A stretch of 64,000 nt of DNA from Thaumasiovibrio subtropicus (GTDB lineage: Bacteria > Pseudomonadota > Gammaproteobacteria > Enterobacterales > Vibrionaceae): assembly GCF_019703835.1 (NCBI RefSeq), contig NZ_AP023054.1, positions 1,612,001-1,676,000 on the forward strand. Reading direction: 5' to 3'. Every line of letters begins with the position of its first letter. Positions within the stretch are counted from its first letter, which is position 1. The notes beneath the pieces are model-generated. The model was not told where the DNA came from. It saw nothing but the letters and a program-made list of their open reading frames with translations, and searched no databases. Of the stretch, positions 37,497-45,790 are shown piece after piece. Position numbers and translations under genes: made by a program.

Positions 37497-39611
37497 TTAT
37501 GCGGCGGTATTGATTTTTCCTTCACGCAGCTTTTGCATGACAAGATCTTTAGGGCCATCAGCAATGATACTGCCTTGCTCTAAAATAATAAGCCGATCAA
37601 CAACCTCTAACATTGACGTCTTATGGGTAATTAGAATGAGCGTTTCGTCCGCCGCCATATTACCTAACTGCTGTTTAATGTACCCTTCAGAGCGGTTGTC
37701 CATGCTACTGGTTGGCTCATCGAACAACAAGACGGGAGGCCGACCCAAAAATGCACGCGCAATGGCGACAGATTGTCGTTGACCGCCAGACAATGCCGCG
37801 CCGCGTTCGCCGACTTGGCGGTCTAGACCGGCTGAATCTTGCTGTGTAAAGAAAGTGACACCGGCTCGGCTCGCGGCGTTGAGCACATCTTTGTCATCAC
37901 TCAATGGACGTCCGAGTGTGATGTTGTCACGGATAGAGCCAAAAAATAGCATGATGTCTTGTGGTACGCAGCCGATGTTACGTCGTACATCAATATGGTG
38001 GATTTGGTTTACATCCGTGTCATCAATGGCCACAGAGCCTTCGGTGGCACGATAGAGCCCCATGATCAAGTGTTCAATCGTTGATTTTCCAGAACCAATA
38101 CGCCCAATGATGCCAACCTTTTCGCCTGGGTTTACGGTAAAGCTGACGTCGCGTAAGGCGGCATGCTCACTGTTGGGATATTTGAAACTGACTCGATTAA
38201 AGCTGACTTTGCCCTTAATCATAGGGCGGTGCAGGTAGCGTTTGTCTTCTTCCTGCTCGGTAGGTAACTGCATCATCTCATCGATAATGGTCATCGCCGA
38301 TTTAGCTTGGTTATAGCGTGTTGACAACAAAGAGAGTTGTACCAGTGGGCCAATTGCCTTGGCGGTTAACATTGAGGCCGCAATCAAGCCACCCATAGTT
38401 AAATCGCCTTCAGAAATGAGATAAACACCACCAATGATCATCGCCACAGAAGAGACTTGTTGAAGAAAGCCAGCCGTGTTTTGGACGCTGTCTGAAAAAC
38501 GGCGAGTCTTCAACCCCCAGTTTGCCATGTGTGCGACGGCTTCTTCCCAGCGGTGTTGAAATTGTGCTTGAGCACCAAATAACTTAACGGTATCTAAGCC
38601 GTACAAGCTTTCAATCAGGTTGGCATGTTTCTGAGCGGCTAATCGAGAGCCTTCTTCAATCGACTCACGCATCGGCCTCTGGATGAGTATACTATAGAGA
38701 ATCAACAAGGTCACCGCAGCGACAGGCACCCAAACCAATGGTCCAGCAACCCACCAAATGACAAACATAAATAAGAGTGCGAAAGGGAGATCTATGAGGG
38801 CTGACACCGTTGCTGAGGTAAAAAACTCGCGTATCGACTCAAACTCTTGCATGTGTTTGGCAAACGCTCCCACGGAAGGGGGACGTGCTTCCATTCTTAT
38901 TCCCATCACCTTACTGAAGATTTTTGATGAAATAAGGATGTCCGATTTTTTTCCTGCAATATCGATAAAGTAATTACGTGATGATTTCAGGATTAAGTCA
39001 AACAGGAAGATGACGAGGATCCCGCTGGCCAGCACCCATAGCGAGTCGAACGCCAAGTTAGGGACAATTTTGTCATACACCAAGCGTGAAAAGAGAGGTG
39101 CGGCAATCGAAAAAAGGTTAATCAAAATCGAGGCGATAAGTACGTCACGGTAGATCGAGCGTGATTGCCATATCGTTGACCAGAACCAATGTCCCTTGCG
39201 TGTTTTTAAGACTTCTGGCGAACGTTCGTCATAACGGAACTTCTTCTTAACGAGGAATACATCGCCCATGTACTCATTGTTAAAATCGGCAAGCGGTGTG
39301 GTCTGCTCCATGCCTTCGCTTTGCGGTAACACGATGTCGATGGTGTCTTTTTCTAGATCACAACCGAGTACGACACAACTTTGGCCGTCTTTCATCAAGG
39401 CGATGACAGGGAATAAAAGTGGAGATAAATGCTCCACTTTTGTTTTTGACATGGTGACTTGCAGCCCGGCTTTGTCCGCGGCTCGCGGAAACAAAAACGG
39501 TGTTAGCAAGCCGTCAGCCAAGGGGAGGTCACTGATTAACGCATCGGGTGAATTGGCTAACCCATAAAATTTACTGACATAAACCAGTGACTGCAGTAAA
39601 GGATCTTTCAT
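37497..39611 (-). CDS. lapB: Type I secretion ABC transporter for the adhesin (LapB-like)
   Basis: 704 residues. Residues 1-130 are a C39-like domain without the catalytic cysteine (SLVYVSKFYG), the non-peptidase form that binds RTX substrates in HlyB/LapB transporters. Six membrane helices follow (~155-430), then the ATPase with Walker A GRIGSGKST, signature ALSGGQRQS, Walker B VLLFDEPT and an H-loop in ILITHKTSM. Together with LapC and LapE it should export the giant adhesin across both membranes. Last gene of the minus-strand operon; its ATG overlaps the lapD stop (TAATG). No terminator is obvious before the convergent tetR. Confidence 0.93.
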   Translation of the reverse strand: MKDPLLQSLVYVSKFYGLANSPDALISDLPLADGLLTPFLFPRAADKAGLQVTMSKTKVEHLSPLLFPVIALMKDGQSCVVLGCDLEKDTIDIVLPQSEGMEQTTPLADFNNEYMGDVFLVKKKFRYDERSPEVLKTRKGHWFWSTIWQSRSIYRDVLIASILINLFSIAAPLFSRLVYDKIVPNLAFDSLWVLASGILVIFLFDLILKSSRNYFIDIAGKKSDILISSKIFSKVMGIRMEARPPSVGAFAKHMQEFESIREFFTSATVSALIDLPFALLFMFVIWWVAGPLVWVPVAAVTLLILYSILIQRPMRESIEEGSRLAAQKHANLIESLYGLDTVKLFGAQAQFQHRWEEAVAHMANWGLKTRRFSDSVQNTAGFLQQVSSVAMIIGGVYLISEGDLTMGGLIAASMLTAKAIGPLVQLSLLSTRYNQAKSAMTIIDEMMQLPTEQEEDKRYLHRPMIKGKVSFNRVSFKYPNSEHAALRDVSFTVNPGEKVGIIGRIGSGKSTIEHLIMGLYRATEGSVAIDDTDVNQIHHIDVRRNIGCVPQDIMLFFGSIRDNITLGRPLSDDKDVLNAASRAGVTFFTQQDSAGLDRQVGERGAALSGGQRQSVAIARAFLGRPPVLLFDEPTSSMDNRSEGYIKQQLGNMAADETLILITHKTSMLEVVDRLIILEQGSIIADGPKDLVMQKLREGKINTAA

Positions 39612-41539
39612 TATACCTCGTTAGTTTCTGGGCGCTCGAAGACGAAGCCCTGAAAACCATTAATGAATAAATCTGAGAGTTTGTTGAGCTGTTTCTCTGT
39701 CTCAACGCGTGTTGCAATCGTCATAATGTTTAACTGCATTGCGGTGCGCGATACCGATGCCAATACGTCTGCTTTGGTTTGATTATCCAGTTGCGTGGTA
39801 TAGGCAAAATCGAGCTTCACATAACTTGGGCGCAGTTTGGTAAGATAGTCGAGCGAGCTAAAGTGATGACCATAGTTGTCAATACCGAACTGGAAGCCAT
39901 TTTGATGAATGATTTCACACAGCAATGTGGCATCAGAAGAGTATTTGACGAAGACAATTTCGGGTAGTTCAAACATCAGCTTGCCAGCAAGCGCTTTGTT
40001 GGCTCGCATGGTATTGGCTAGCCAGTGCATGAATGAGGTGTCACAGACGCTACTTACCGTCAGATTGACAGTGATCGGGCCAGTTTCAGGTTCGCGTTTC
40101 AGTTTATCGATCATCACCTTAATGATGTGAGTGTCAAGTTCAGCACCGATGTTGAGCTGTTCTACCGCCCCTAAGAATTGCCCTGCACTGTACACTTTGC
40201 CTTGCTTTTCGATACTGGCAAAGACTTCACGGTGCAGCGTGTCTCCCGTTTGGTTGCAGGCCTTTTGGTATTTAAATGTAAACAACTGGTTGGCAATCGC
40301 TTCTTCGAGTAGCGCTTTCCACTCTTGCTTACCAAGGGTATCGGCTTTGTTTTCGCTTCCCGTCACCATCGCGATAGGTTCAGATGGCGTTTGACGTGCC
40401 TTCGATAGTGCATTATCAGCCTCAGCGAGGATTTCGCCGGGTAACTGTTTATTGGCCTTGAGCACCAAACCCACTGCCGCTTGCGGTGGACTAACACCAA
40501 GCGGGTCGTTTTGCAGTTCGAGTACCATGTGAAGCATCGATTGACCCAAGAAACGGAGCTCTTCTGTGCCAATGTTTGGTGCAATGATCGCGAACTCTTT
40601 TTGGGATAATCGCGCAATGGTGTACTCAGCTTCAACGAGTTGCCCCAGTTGCTCAGCTAGCTTCACAACGAGTTTATCGCCTTCTTCATAGCCGTGATTA
40701 ATATAGCTCTCTTCAATAAGGTCGGCGCTGAGAATAGCGAATCCGCCTGTTTGCGAGTCCGCTGCCCACGGTTCTAGCTGGCTAATGAGAAAGCTTCGAT
40801 TGCCCAAACCAGACACTTGATCTTGGTAGGCGCGAACGCGAAGCTTATCGGCTTCACGCGCCTGCTCTTCGAAGTATTGCTTAAGCTGATTCGACATGTG
40901 GTTGAAGGCATTAACAACCGCACGCAACTCAATCGTTTTTGGTAACTCAAGCGCTTCACCAAACTTGTTTCTTGCCATCTCGTTAGCTCGATGGCGAATG
41001 GACTCAAGTGGGCGCAATATAACGCTAAGAAGCGCTGCAAGGACAACAGATGTCACCCCAAAGATCACTAAGAAACTGATTGAAAGTTGGACAAGCGCCT
41101 GCCAAAGTTGGCGATAGGCATAGCCTGGATGGCCAGTAATTGAGATCTCACCAAGCTGTAACCATCCGCTTGTTAACACTTGAGTGTGGGTATACGGCGA
41201 GAAAATATTGAGCGAAGAAAACCATGAGGGGACGTCGCTAAATTGGGTTGCATACTCGAGGGCAATGACCTCATTGTCACGCAAGAAGGTGAGCGTCACA
41301 TTGCTGTAGAGCCCGCCATCAAACATGGCATTGATGACCGATTCGGCTGCCACTTTATCACCTGCTTCTAAATACGGGGATAAGGCAAGCCCGACTGCGG
41401 TTGAAGCATTAGAAATTTCGACCGCTTGTTGCGAAAGCAAGAAGTTTCGCGTTGTTGTGAGGTCGACAAAAAATACGGCTGACATAAGCAAGAAAAATAC
41501 TACAAGCATCCATGTCAGCAACTGCTTATACAAGGTCAT
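39611..41539 (-). CDS. lapD: Cyclic-di-GMP receptor LapD (degenerate GGDEF-EAL, inner membrane)
   Basis: 642 residues: N-terminal TM helix, periplasmic LapD/MoxY-type sensor (~30-155), second TM (~160-180), HAMP, then GGDEF and EAL domains. Both catalytic motifs are broken: RLSQKEF stands where GGDEF should be, HREVFASI where EAL should be, and IDNYGHHFSSLDYL replaces DDFGTGYSSL. That is the pattern of LapD, which does not make or cleave cyclic-di-GMP but binds it in the EAL domain and then captures the protease LapG through its periplasmic domain. It lies between lapG and lapB in the operon, 6 bp after lapG. High cyclic-di-GMP should thus keep the adhesin on the surface. Confidence 0.93.
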   Translation of the reverse strand: MTLYKQLLTWMLVVFFLLMSAVFFVDLTTTRNFLLSQQAVEISNASTAVGLALSPYLEAGDKVAAESVINAMFDGGLYSNVTLTFLRDNEVIALEYATQFSDVPSWFSSLNIFSPYTHTQVLTSGWLQLGEISITGHPGYAYRQLWQALVQLSISFLVIFGVTSVVLAALLSVILRPLESIRHRANEMARNKFGEALELPKTIELRAVVNAFNHMSNQLKQYFEEQAREADKLRVRAYQDQVSGLGNRSFLISQLEPWAADSQTGGFAILSADLIEESYINHGYEEGDKLVVKLAEQLGQLVEAEYTIARLSQKEFAIIAPNIGTEELRFLGQSMLHMVLELQNDPLGVSPPQAAVGLVLKANKQLPGEILAEADNALSKARQTPSEPIAMVTGSENKADTLGKQEWKALLEEAIANQLFTFKYQKACNQTGDTLHREVFASIEKQGKVYSAGQFLGAVEQLNIGAELDTHIIKVMIDKLKREPETGPITVNLTVSSVCDTSFMHWLANTMRANKALAGKLMFELPEIVFVKYSSDATLLCEIIHQNGFQFGIDNYGHHFSSLDYLTKLRPSYVKLDFAYTTQLDNQTKADVLASVSRTAMQLNIMTIATRVETEKQLNKLSDLFINGFQGFVFERPETNEV

Positions 41540-41545
41540 AATCCG

Positions 41546-42223
41546 CTACTCATCATAGTTAATCTGTGGTCGTTTAAGACGACTTCCATCATTCCGTGCT
41601 CTTAAATCATTCCAAAGGCTAAGGCGCGACGCGTTGCCCGCGACCTGACCTGAGCCTTGTTCTTTCATTAGCCAAAGTTTACTACCATTGAAGCTGTAAA
41701 TAGGTAGCAAGTCCTTTCTTTTCGATGCATATTTGATTTCCCCGTCTATGTTATCAAGCAGCAAAGGCTCGGCACTCGGGGTGGGGTAATATGCAACCAC
41801 CATGTGAAACTGGTTAAGAGTCAGAGACTTAACGTAAACTAAACGTAGTTTGTTATCTGAAATGCCTAACTCTCTCAAGGTGAAATACTTCGCAATACTG
41901 AAGTCTTCACAATCACCCGCACTACTTCCCAAAAACTCTAACGGTGTTGCCCAATAGTCTTTTGTTCCCCATAAATGAATATCATCGACAAAGAACATCT
42001 GGTTAAAGAAGCGATTGGTTGCTTCTAAAATGGCGTCCTCTGACTTTCCTTGTGTCTCAGAAACGAGTTGGCGCCAAGCGTTTACACGCTTGGCGGCCCG
42101 TTCCCCATAAAAGTCTCGTACTTGGCGAATCATCTCTTGCTCGCCGGTGGAAAGCGCAGAGCTTTGAGAGCATAAAATGATCAATAAAAACAGCATTGAT
42201 CGCCAATGTTTGTATTTTTGCAC
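41546..42223 (-). CDS. lapG: Periplasmic cysteine protease LapG (bacterial transglutaminase-like)
   Basis: 225 residues with an N-terminal signal segment (MLFLLIILCSQSSA). The catalytic triad of the BTLCP family is visible as Cys105 (GDCEDFSIAKY), His140 (FHMVVAYY) and Asp157 (LLLDNIDGEI). LapG cleaves LapA-type adhesins after a di-alanine motif near the N-terminus and so releases them; calcium is required in characterised homologues. The start is GTG at 42223 with AGGAA upstream; an ATG nine codons later is an alternative. It sits between the OmpA-like lipoprotein and lapD. Its target site lies in the unseen N-terminus of the adhesin. Confidence 0.94.
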   Translation of the reverse strand: MQKYKHWRSMLFLLIILCSQSSALSTGEQEMIRQVRDFYGERAAKRVNAWRQLVSETQGKSEDAILEATNRFFNQMFFVDDIHLWGTKDYWATPLEFLGSSAGDCEDFSIAKYFTLRELGISDNKLRLVYVKSLTLNQFHMVVAYYPTPSAEPLLLDNIDGEIKYASKRKDLLPIYSFNGSKLWLMKEQGSGQVAGNASRLSLWNDLRARNDGSRLKRPQINYDE

Positions 42224-42238
42224 GTGGTTCCTAAGCGC

Positions 42239-42835
42239 TTATATTTCCCTGCGACTAAAAATAGTCCACTCTTTCTCTATATCACCTCGGAATCCAACCA
42301 CTGTGCCTACCACACGTCGGCTCAACGCATGAGCCGCTTCACTATCTTCTAAGTTGATTGGGTTTGCGTCGCCGTAACCCACAATGGTGAGTCGGCTCGG
42401 TTTCACGCCAAATCGCATCAGTTGCAAACGAACGGCTTCAGCTCGCTTTTTGGATAGCTCAAGGTTGAGTTCTGGGCTGCCTGTTGGGCTAGCATATCCT
42501 TGAATTTCCAAAGATGTATCACTGTAGCTTAGTAAAAAGTTCGCCATTTGCTTTATTTCAGAAACATACTGAGAGGGTATCTCAGTCTGCCCGTTACCAA
42601 ACAAAACTTGCAACTTGTATGACTCTTGTACCTGCACCATGCTAGGACAGCCATCATTGTCTACAATGGCTTCAGACGGTGTTTCTTCGCACTTATCACG
42701 CTCATTGATTACGCCGTCATTATCAAAATCACGCAGGTCGCTCTGCTGCTTAGAAAAGCTGTAGGGGGCAATTTCCTGATTAGAGCTGCATCCAGCTAGC
42801 AGGAATACCGACAACAATAATGCTATGCCTTTCAT
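42239..42835 (-). CDS. OmpA-family lipoprotein embedded in the lap operon
   Basis: 198 residues. MKGIALLLSVFLLAGC is a lipoprotein signal with lipobox LAGC at Cys16. Residues ~35-65 contain DFDNDGVINERDKCEETP, a thrombospondin type 3-like calcium-binding segment. Residues ~75-185 are an OmpA C-terminal peptidoglycan-binding domain (LEIQGYASPTGS, LSKKRAEAVRLQLMRFGV, IVGYGDANPI). It should tether the outer membrane to peptidoglycan. It lies 10 bp after lapE and 15 bp before lapG, so it is probably co-expressed with the adhesin export and release machinery and might brace the envelope around the exporter. That role is inferred. Confidence 0.9.
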   Translation of the reverse strand: MKGIALLLSVFLLAGCSSNQEIAPYSFSKQQSDLRDFDNDGVINERDKCEETPSEAIVDNDGCPSMVQVQESYKLQVLFGNGQTEIPSQYVSEIKQMANFLLSYSDTSLEIQGYASPTGSPELNLELSKKRAEAVRLQLMRFGVKPSRLTIVGYGDANPINLEDSEAAHALSRRVVGTVVGFRGDIEKEWTIFSRREI

Positions 42836-42845
42836 TCCTTACTCC

Positions 42846-44159
42846 TTAATCAACAACAGATTCTGACCACTCTTCGGGTAGCTTCACACGAAGTGATGCA
42901 AGGAGTCGTCCTGTTGAGTTTAGTACGCGATACTTGGCAAGTAATTCGTCGTAGTATGCGTTGATGTATGACTGACGTGCTTCAAATAGCTCGTTTTCTG
43001 TGTTGAGTACATCAAGAAGCGTACGTTTGCCGATTCTAAATTGCTTTTCGTAAGCAATAACGGTTTCTGCCGCTGCATCAACGTGCTCTTCTAAAAATAT
43101 CCGTTGTTCAAGGGTGAGTTCTAATGCACTCCAAGACAGGCGGACGCCTTCTGTTAACATTCGCAATGTGTTATCTCGAACATCTTTTGACTTATCGATT
43201 TGGTAAGCGGCTTGCTTGGATTGCGCACTATCAGAACCGCCATTATAGAGGTTGAAGTTCATCCGTAACATGGCACTCGTTTCGTCTGTGCGTCCTGCAC
43301 TGCCGTTAAGATCTTCACCCCATTGTTGAGTCGCTTCAATGGTGAAGGTTGGCATCATCACACCACGTCGAGATTCATACTGACTAAGTGCAGCCTCAAT
43401 GTCAGTCGTCGCCACTTTCACTCGGGGATGAAATTCCTCCGCGAGATAGAGGGCTTCCTCTAAAGAGACGGGCAACTTAGTGGCATCGACCTCAGGGTTG
43501 ACGACAGCGAGCGGACGACGTCCAACGACGCGCAAATAGTTACTCTCGCTATCAAGCAAATTGTTTCTCGCCGCAAGCAGATTACTTTGAGAGCGAGCGA
43601 CACGGGCTTCGACTTGAACTTGGTCAGCCACCGAACCGATACCTGACTCTGTACGGCGGCGAATGTCATTGTAGATACGTCGGTGCACTTTAAAATTTGC
43701 TTCAGCGAGCTCTAGTAGTTCACGTGTTTTGAGTGACTCGATGTAGACTTCGGCCACGCGCAGGGCTTTATCTTCTGCATCGGCGATCAATTGATAACGT
43801 TGCGCTTCAGCTTCCCACTCGGTGCGATCAATGTTGGCGGAGGTTGCCCAGCCATCCCACAATAACTGTCGAAAGGTGAGGGTGACGTCATATGGTTCAA
43901 AGTCGCCTTTGTTATTGGCGTTATTGTACTTCTCTACGCCAACACCCGCATTAAGATCTATGCTTGGGCGATAGTCCCCTTTTGCAATCCCGACCTCTTC
44001 CACGCGGGAACGATAATCATGATAGGCGCTGCGGATCTCTGGGTGATCGGCCAGTGCTTGTGCCACGGCTTGCTCTAATGAATAGGCTGACGCAAGGTTC
44101 GGCGCCGCAGAGAAGCTCAGTGCAATAGCAATGAGTGGCTGCTTAAATTTGCTATACAT
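42846..44159 (-). CDS. lapE: Type I secretion outer-membrane channel (TolC/LapE family)
   Basis: 437 residues with a signal peptide (LIAIALSFSAAPNLASA) and the repeated TolC architecture: YSLEQAVAQALADHPEIRSAYHDYRSR, GVGVEKYNN, then a second half from VSLEEALYLAEEFHPRVKVA, ending with RIGKRTLLDVLNTENELFEARQSY. The family is the AggA/LapE type of TolC-like trimeric channel. It would receive the adhesin from LapB-LapC and, in related systems, is also where the N-terminal retention module stays plugged. Placed 3 bp after lapC and 10 bp before the OmpA-like lipoprotein gene. Confidence 0.92.
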   Translation of the reverse strand: MYSKFKQPLIAIALSFSAAPNLASAYSLEQAVAQALADHPEIRSAYHDYRSRVEEVGIAKGDYRPSIDLNAGVGVEKYNNANNKGDFEPYDVTLTFRQLLWDGWATSANIDRTEWEAEAQRYQLIADAEDKALRVAEVYIESLKTRELLELAEANFKVHRRIYNDIRRRTESGIGSVADQVQVEARVARSQSNLLAARNNLLDSESNYLRVVGRRPLAVVNPEVDATKLPVSLEEALYLAEEFHPRVKVATTDIEAALSQYESRRGVMMPTFTIEATQQWGEDLNGSAGRTDETSAMLRMNFNLYNGGSDSAQSKQAAYQIDKSKDVRDNTLRMLTEGVRLSWSALELTLEQRIFLEEHVDAAAETVIAYEKQFRIGKRTLLDVLNTENELFEARQSYINAYYDELLAKYRVLNSTGRLLASLRVKLPEEWSESVVD

Positions 44160-44162
44160 CTA

Positions 44163-45557
44163 TTACTCTCTCAGTGCGTTACTACGTGCATGAAGTACCG
44201 GATTCAATAAATAGTCCAATACCGTGCGCTTTCCGGTAATGATGTCGACGGAAGTCGTCATTCCGGGAATGATAGGCAGAGGTTCGCTCTCTGTGCCTAA
44301 CTGGTTGACTTGGGTTCTAACCCTAACCAAATAGAAACTGTTACCTTCTTCATCTTCTTCAGTATCGGCGCTGATGTGTTCAAGCTCACCGTTGAGTCCA
44401 CCATAGCGGGTGAAGTCATAAGCGGTAAACTTGACCACGGCGGTTAAACCAGGACGAAGAAAGGCGATATCTTGAGGCGCAATTTTGGCCTCTACTAACA
44501 AGTTATCTTCGTTGGGTACAATTTCGACCAAATCCATACCGGGTTGAATAACACCACCTCGGGTATTGACGTGGATCTTCTGAATCGTCCCTGATACGGG
44601 TGAGGTTACGACAGTCCGCTTCACGCGATCAGCTAAACCCACTCGGCTTTCAGAGATAGCGGCTAACTGGTCATCGGTTTCGTTCAACTGAGATTGTAGC
44701 TCTGAACGAAACTGAAGCGCGGTATCGACGCGCTTTAAAACCGCTTCTTGAATAGCGGCATTCAATAGTGGTACCTGTAAACGGCTAGAGGTTAACTCGC
44801 GTTTAGTATCGTTAACCTGACGCTCAAGCTTCAAAAGCTCTATACGAGGAACGACGCCTTCTTCAGCGAGCGGGCGGGTAATTGCCAACTCTTTTGCCGC
44901 GTAATCGTAGCTCGTTCGCAAGTTACGAACGCGGGCATTCACTTCAATCAGTTCTTGTTCTTTCTGACTAATTTGTTGACCAAGCAATTGCAATTGATTA
45001 CGAAGATTACTCAATTTGCCGCGATACTCAGAGCGCTGCCGTCTGACAAGTCGGGGGTTATTAATTTCGAATTCTTCAGTAAATGCCAACGGCTCTTCAC
45101 TAATAGAGACACTTTGGCGCCAGTTTGTTTGTACCAGTTCGTCGTTAACTTGAACGGCTTCTATTAGGGTATGCAGTCGAATAGAGTCTGCTTGGATGCC
45201 AGCCAATTCTTGAGCGGTCTCGCGATAGTTAGCTTGAAATTGCGTATCATCGATTAATAAAAGTTGTTGACCTTCTTTAACGACTTGCCCTTCCGCGACT
45301 AACACCTCTTTAACGATACCGCCCTCTAAGTTTTGTACAATCTGTAGTTGGCTTGACGGAATGACCTTACCCGCACCGACGGTCACTTTATCGAGCTGAG
45401 CCCACGAGGCCCAAACGACAGCCACGACAAGAAATAACACCATCATCCACAGCATAAAGCGTGCATGCGTTGGTGTGTTAAGCAAGAGCGCTGCCGTTTT
45501 GTCGTCGATATAATCGGACTGTTGGCCGCTCACACTTTTAAATGATGACTTTGTCAT
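44163..45557 (-). CDS. lapC: Type I secretion membrane fusion protein (LapC/HlyD family)
   Basis: 464 residues. A cytoplasmic N-terminus is followed by one TM helix (~35-55, FMLWMMVLFLVVAVVWASWA), then KVTVGAGKVIPSSQLQIVQNLEGGIVKEVLVAEGQVV (lipoyl half), a long coiled-coil hairpin (~95-285) and the beta-domain (VTSPVSGTIQKIHVNTRGGV, ending PGMTTSVDIITGKRTVLDYL), all standard for HlyD-type adaptors. It bridges LapB and LapE. It is the first gene of the six-gene lap operon, divergent from the histidine kinase across 233 bp. I find no strong ribosome site before the ATG and no convincing operon promoter. Confidence 0.93.
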   Translation of the reverse strand: MTKSSFKSVSGQQSDYIDDKTAALLLNTPTHARFMLWMMVLFLVVAVVWASWAQLDKVTVGAGKVIPSSQLQIVQNLEGGIVKEVLVAEGQVVKEGQQLLLIDDTQFQANYRETAQELAGIQADSIRLHTLIEAVQVNDELVQTNWRQSVSISEEPLAFTEEFEINNPRLVRRQRSEYRGKLSNLRNQLQLLGQQISQKEQELIEVNARVRNLRTSYDYAAKELAITRPLAEEGVVPRIELLKLERQVNDTKRELTSSRLQVPLLNAAIQEAVLKRVDTALQFRSELQSQLNETDDQLAAISESRVGLADRVKRTVVTSPVSGTIQKIHVNTRGGVIQPGMDLVEIVPNEDNLLVEAKIAPQDIAFLRPGLTAVVKFTAYDFTRYGGLNGELEHISADTEEDEEGNSFYLVRVRTQVNQLGTESEPLPIIPGMTTSVDIITGKRTVLDYLLNPVLHARSNALRE

Positions 45558-45736
45558 TAGAAAAGGGACCGTGTATTAAAAGCTAACTAACTGTATAGCT
45601 TAATGTTAATTCAATTCGCCACCCTTTTGAAACCCAATAAAGTGATTTATTAGAACTGAGACATTGATTCCACATATTATTACTTTAGATCAGCACTAAT
45701 TTGGTGATAAAAACAACAATGAGAAAAAAGTCACTT

Positions 45737-45766
45737 TTGAGAAAGTTCACTATACTCACAGATAAT
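45737..45766 (+). promoter_or_regulatory. Possible promoter of the histidine kinase operon
   Basis: TTGAGA (45737-45742) and GATAAT (45761-45766) are 18 bp apart, with a start expected near 45773. If real, translation cannot begin at the upstream GTG/ATG candidates (45701, 45719), which fits the better ribosome site before 45791. Confidence 0.35.
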
Positions 45767-45790
45767 ATTTCCGAATTGAAAGGGTTAGCT

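Noticed and set aside
37497..39611. Bacteriocin-processing ABC exporter
   Set aside because: The N-terminal C39-like domain lacks the catalytic cysteine, and the genomic context is a lap operon.
39611..41539. Active diguanylate cyclase/phosphodiesterase
   Set aside because: Both GGDEF and EAL signature motifs are replaced; architecture and neighbours fit LapD.
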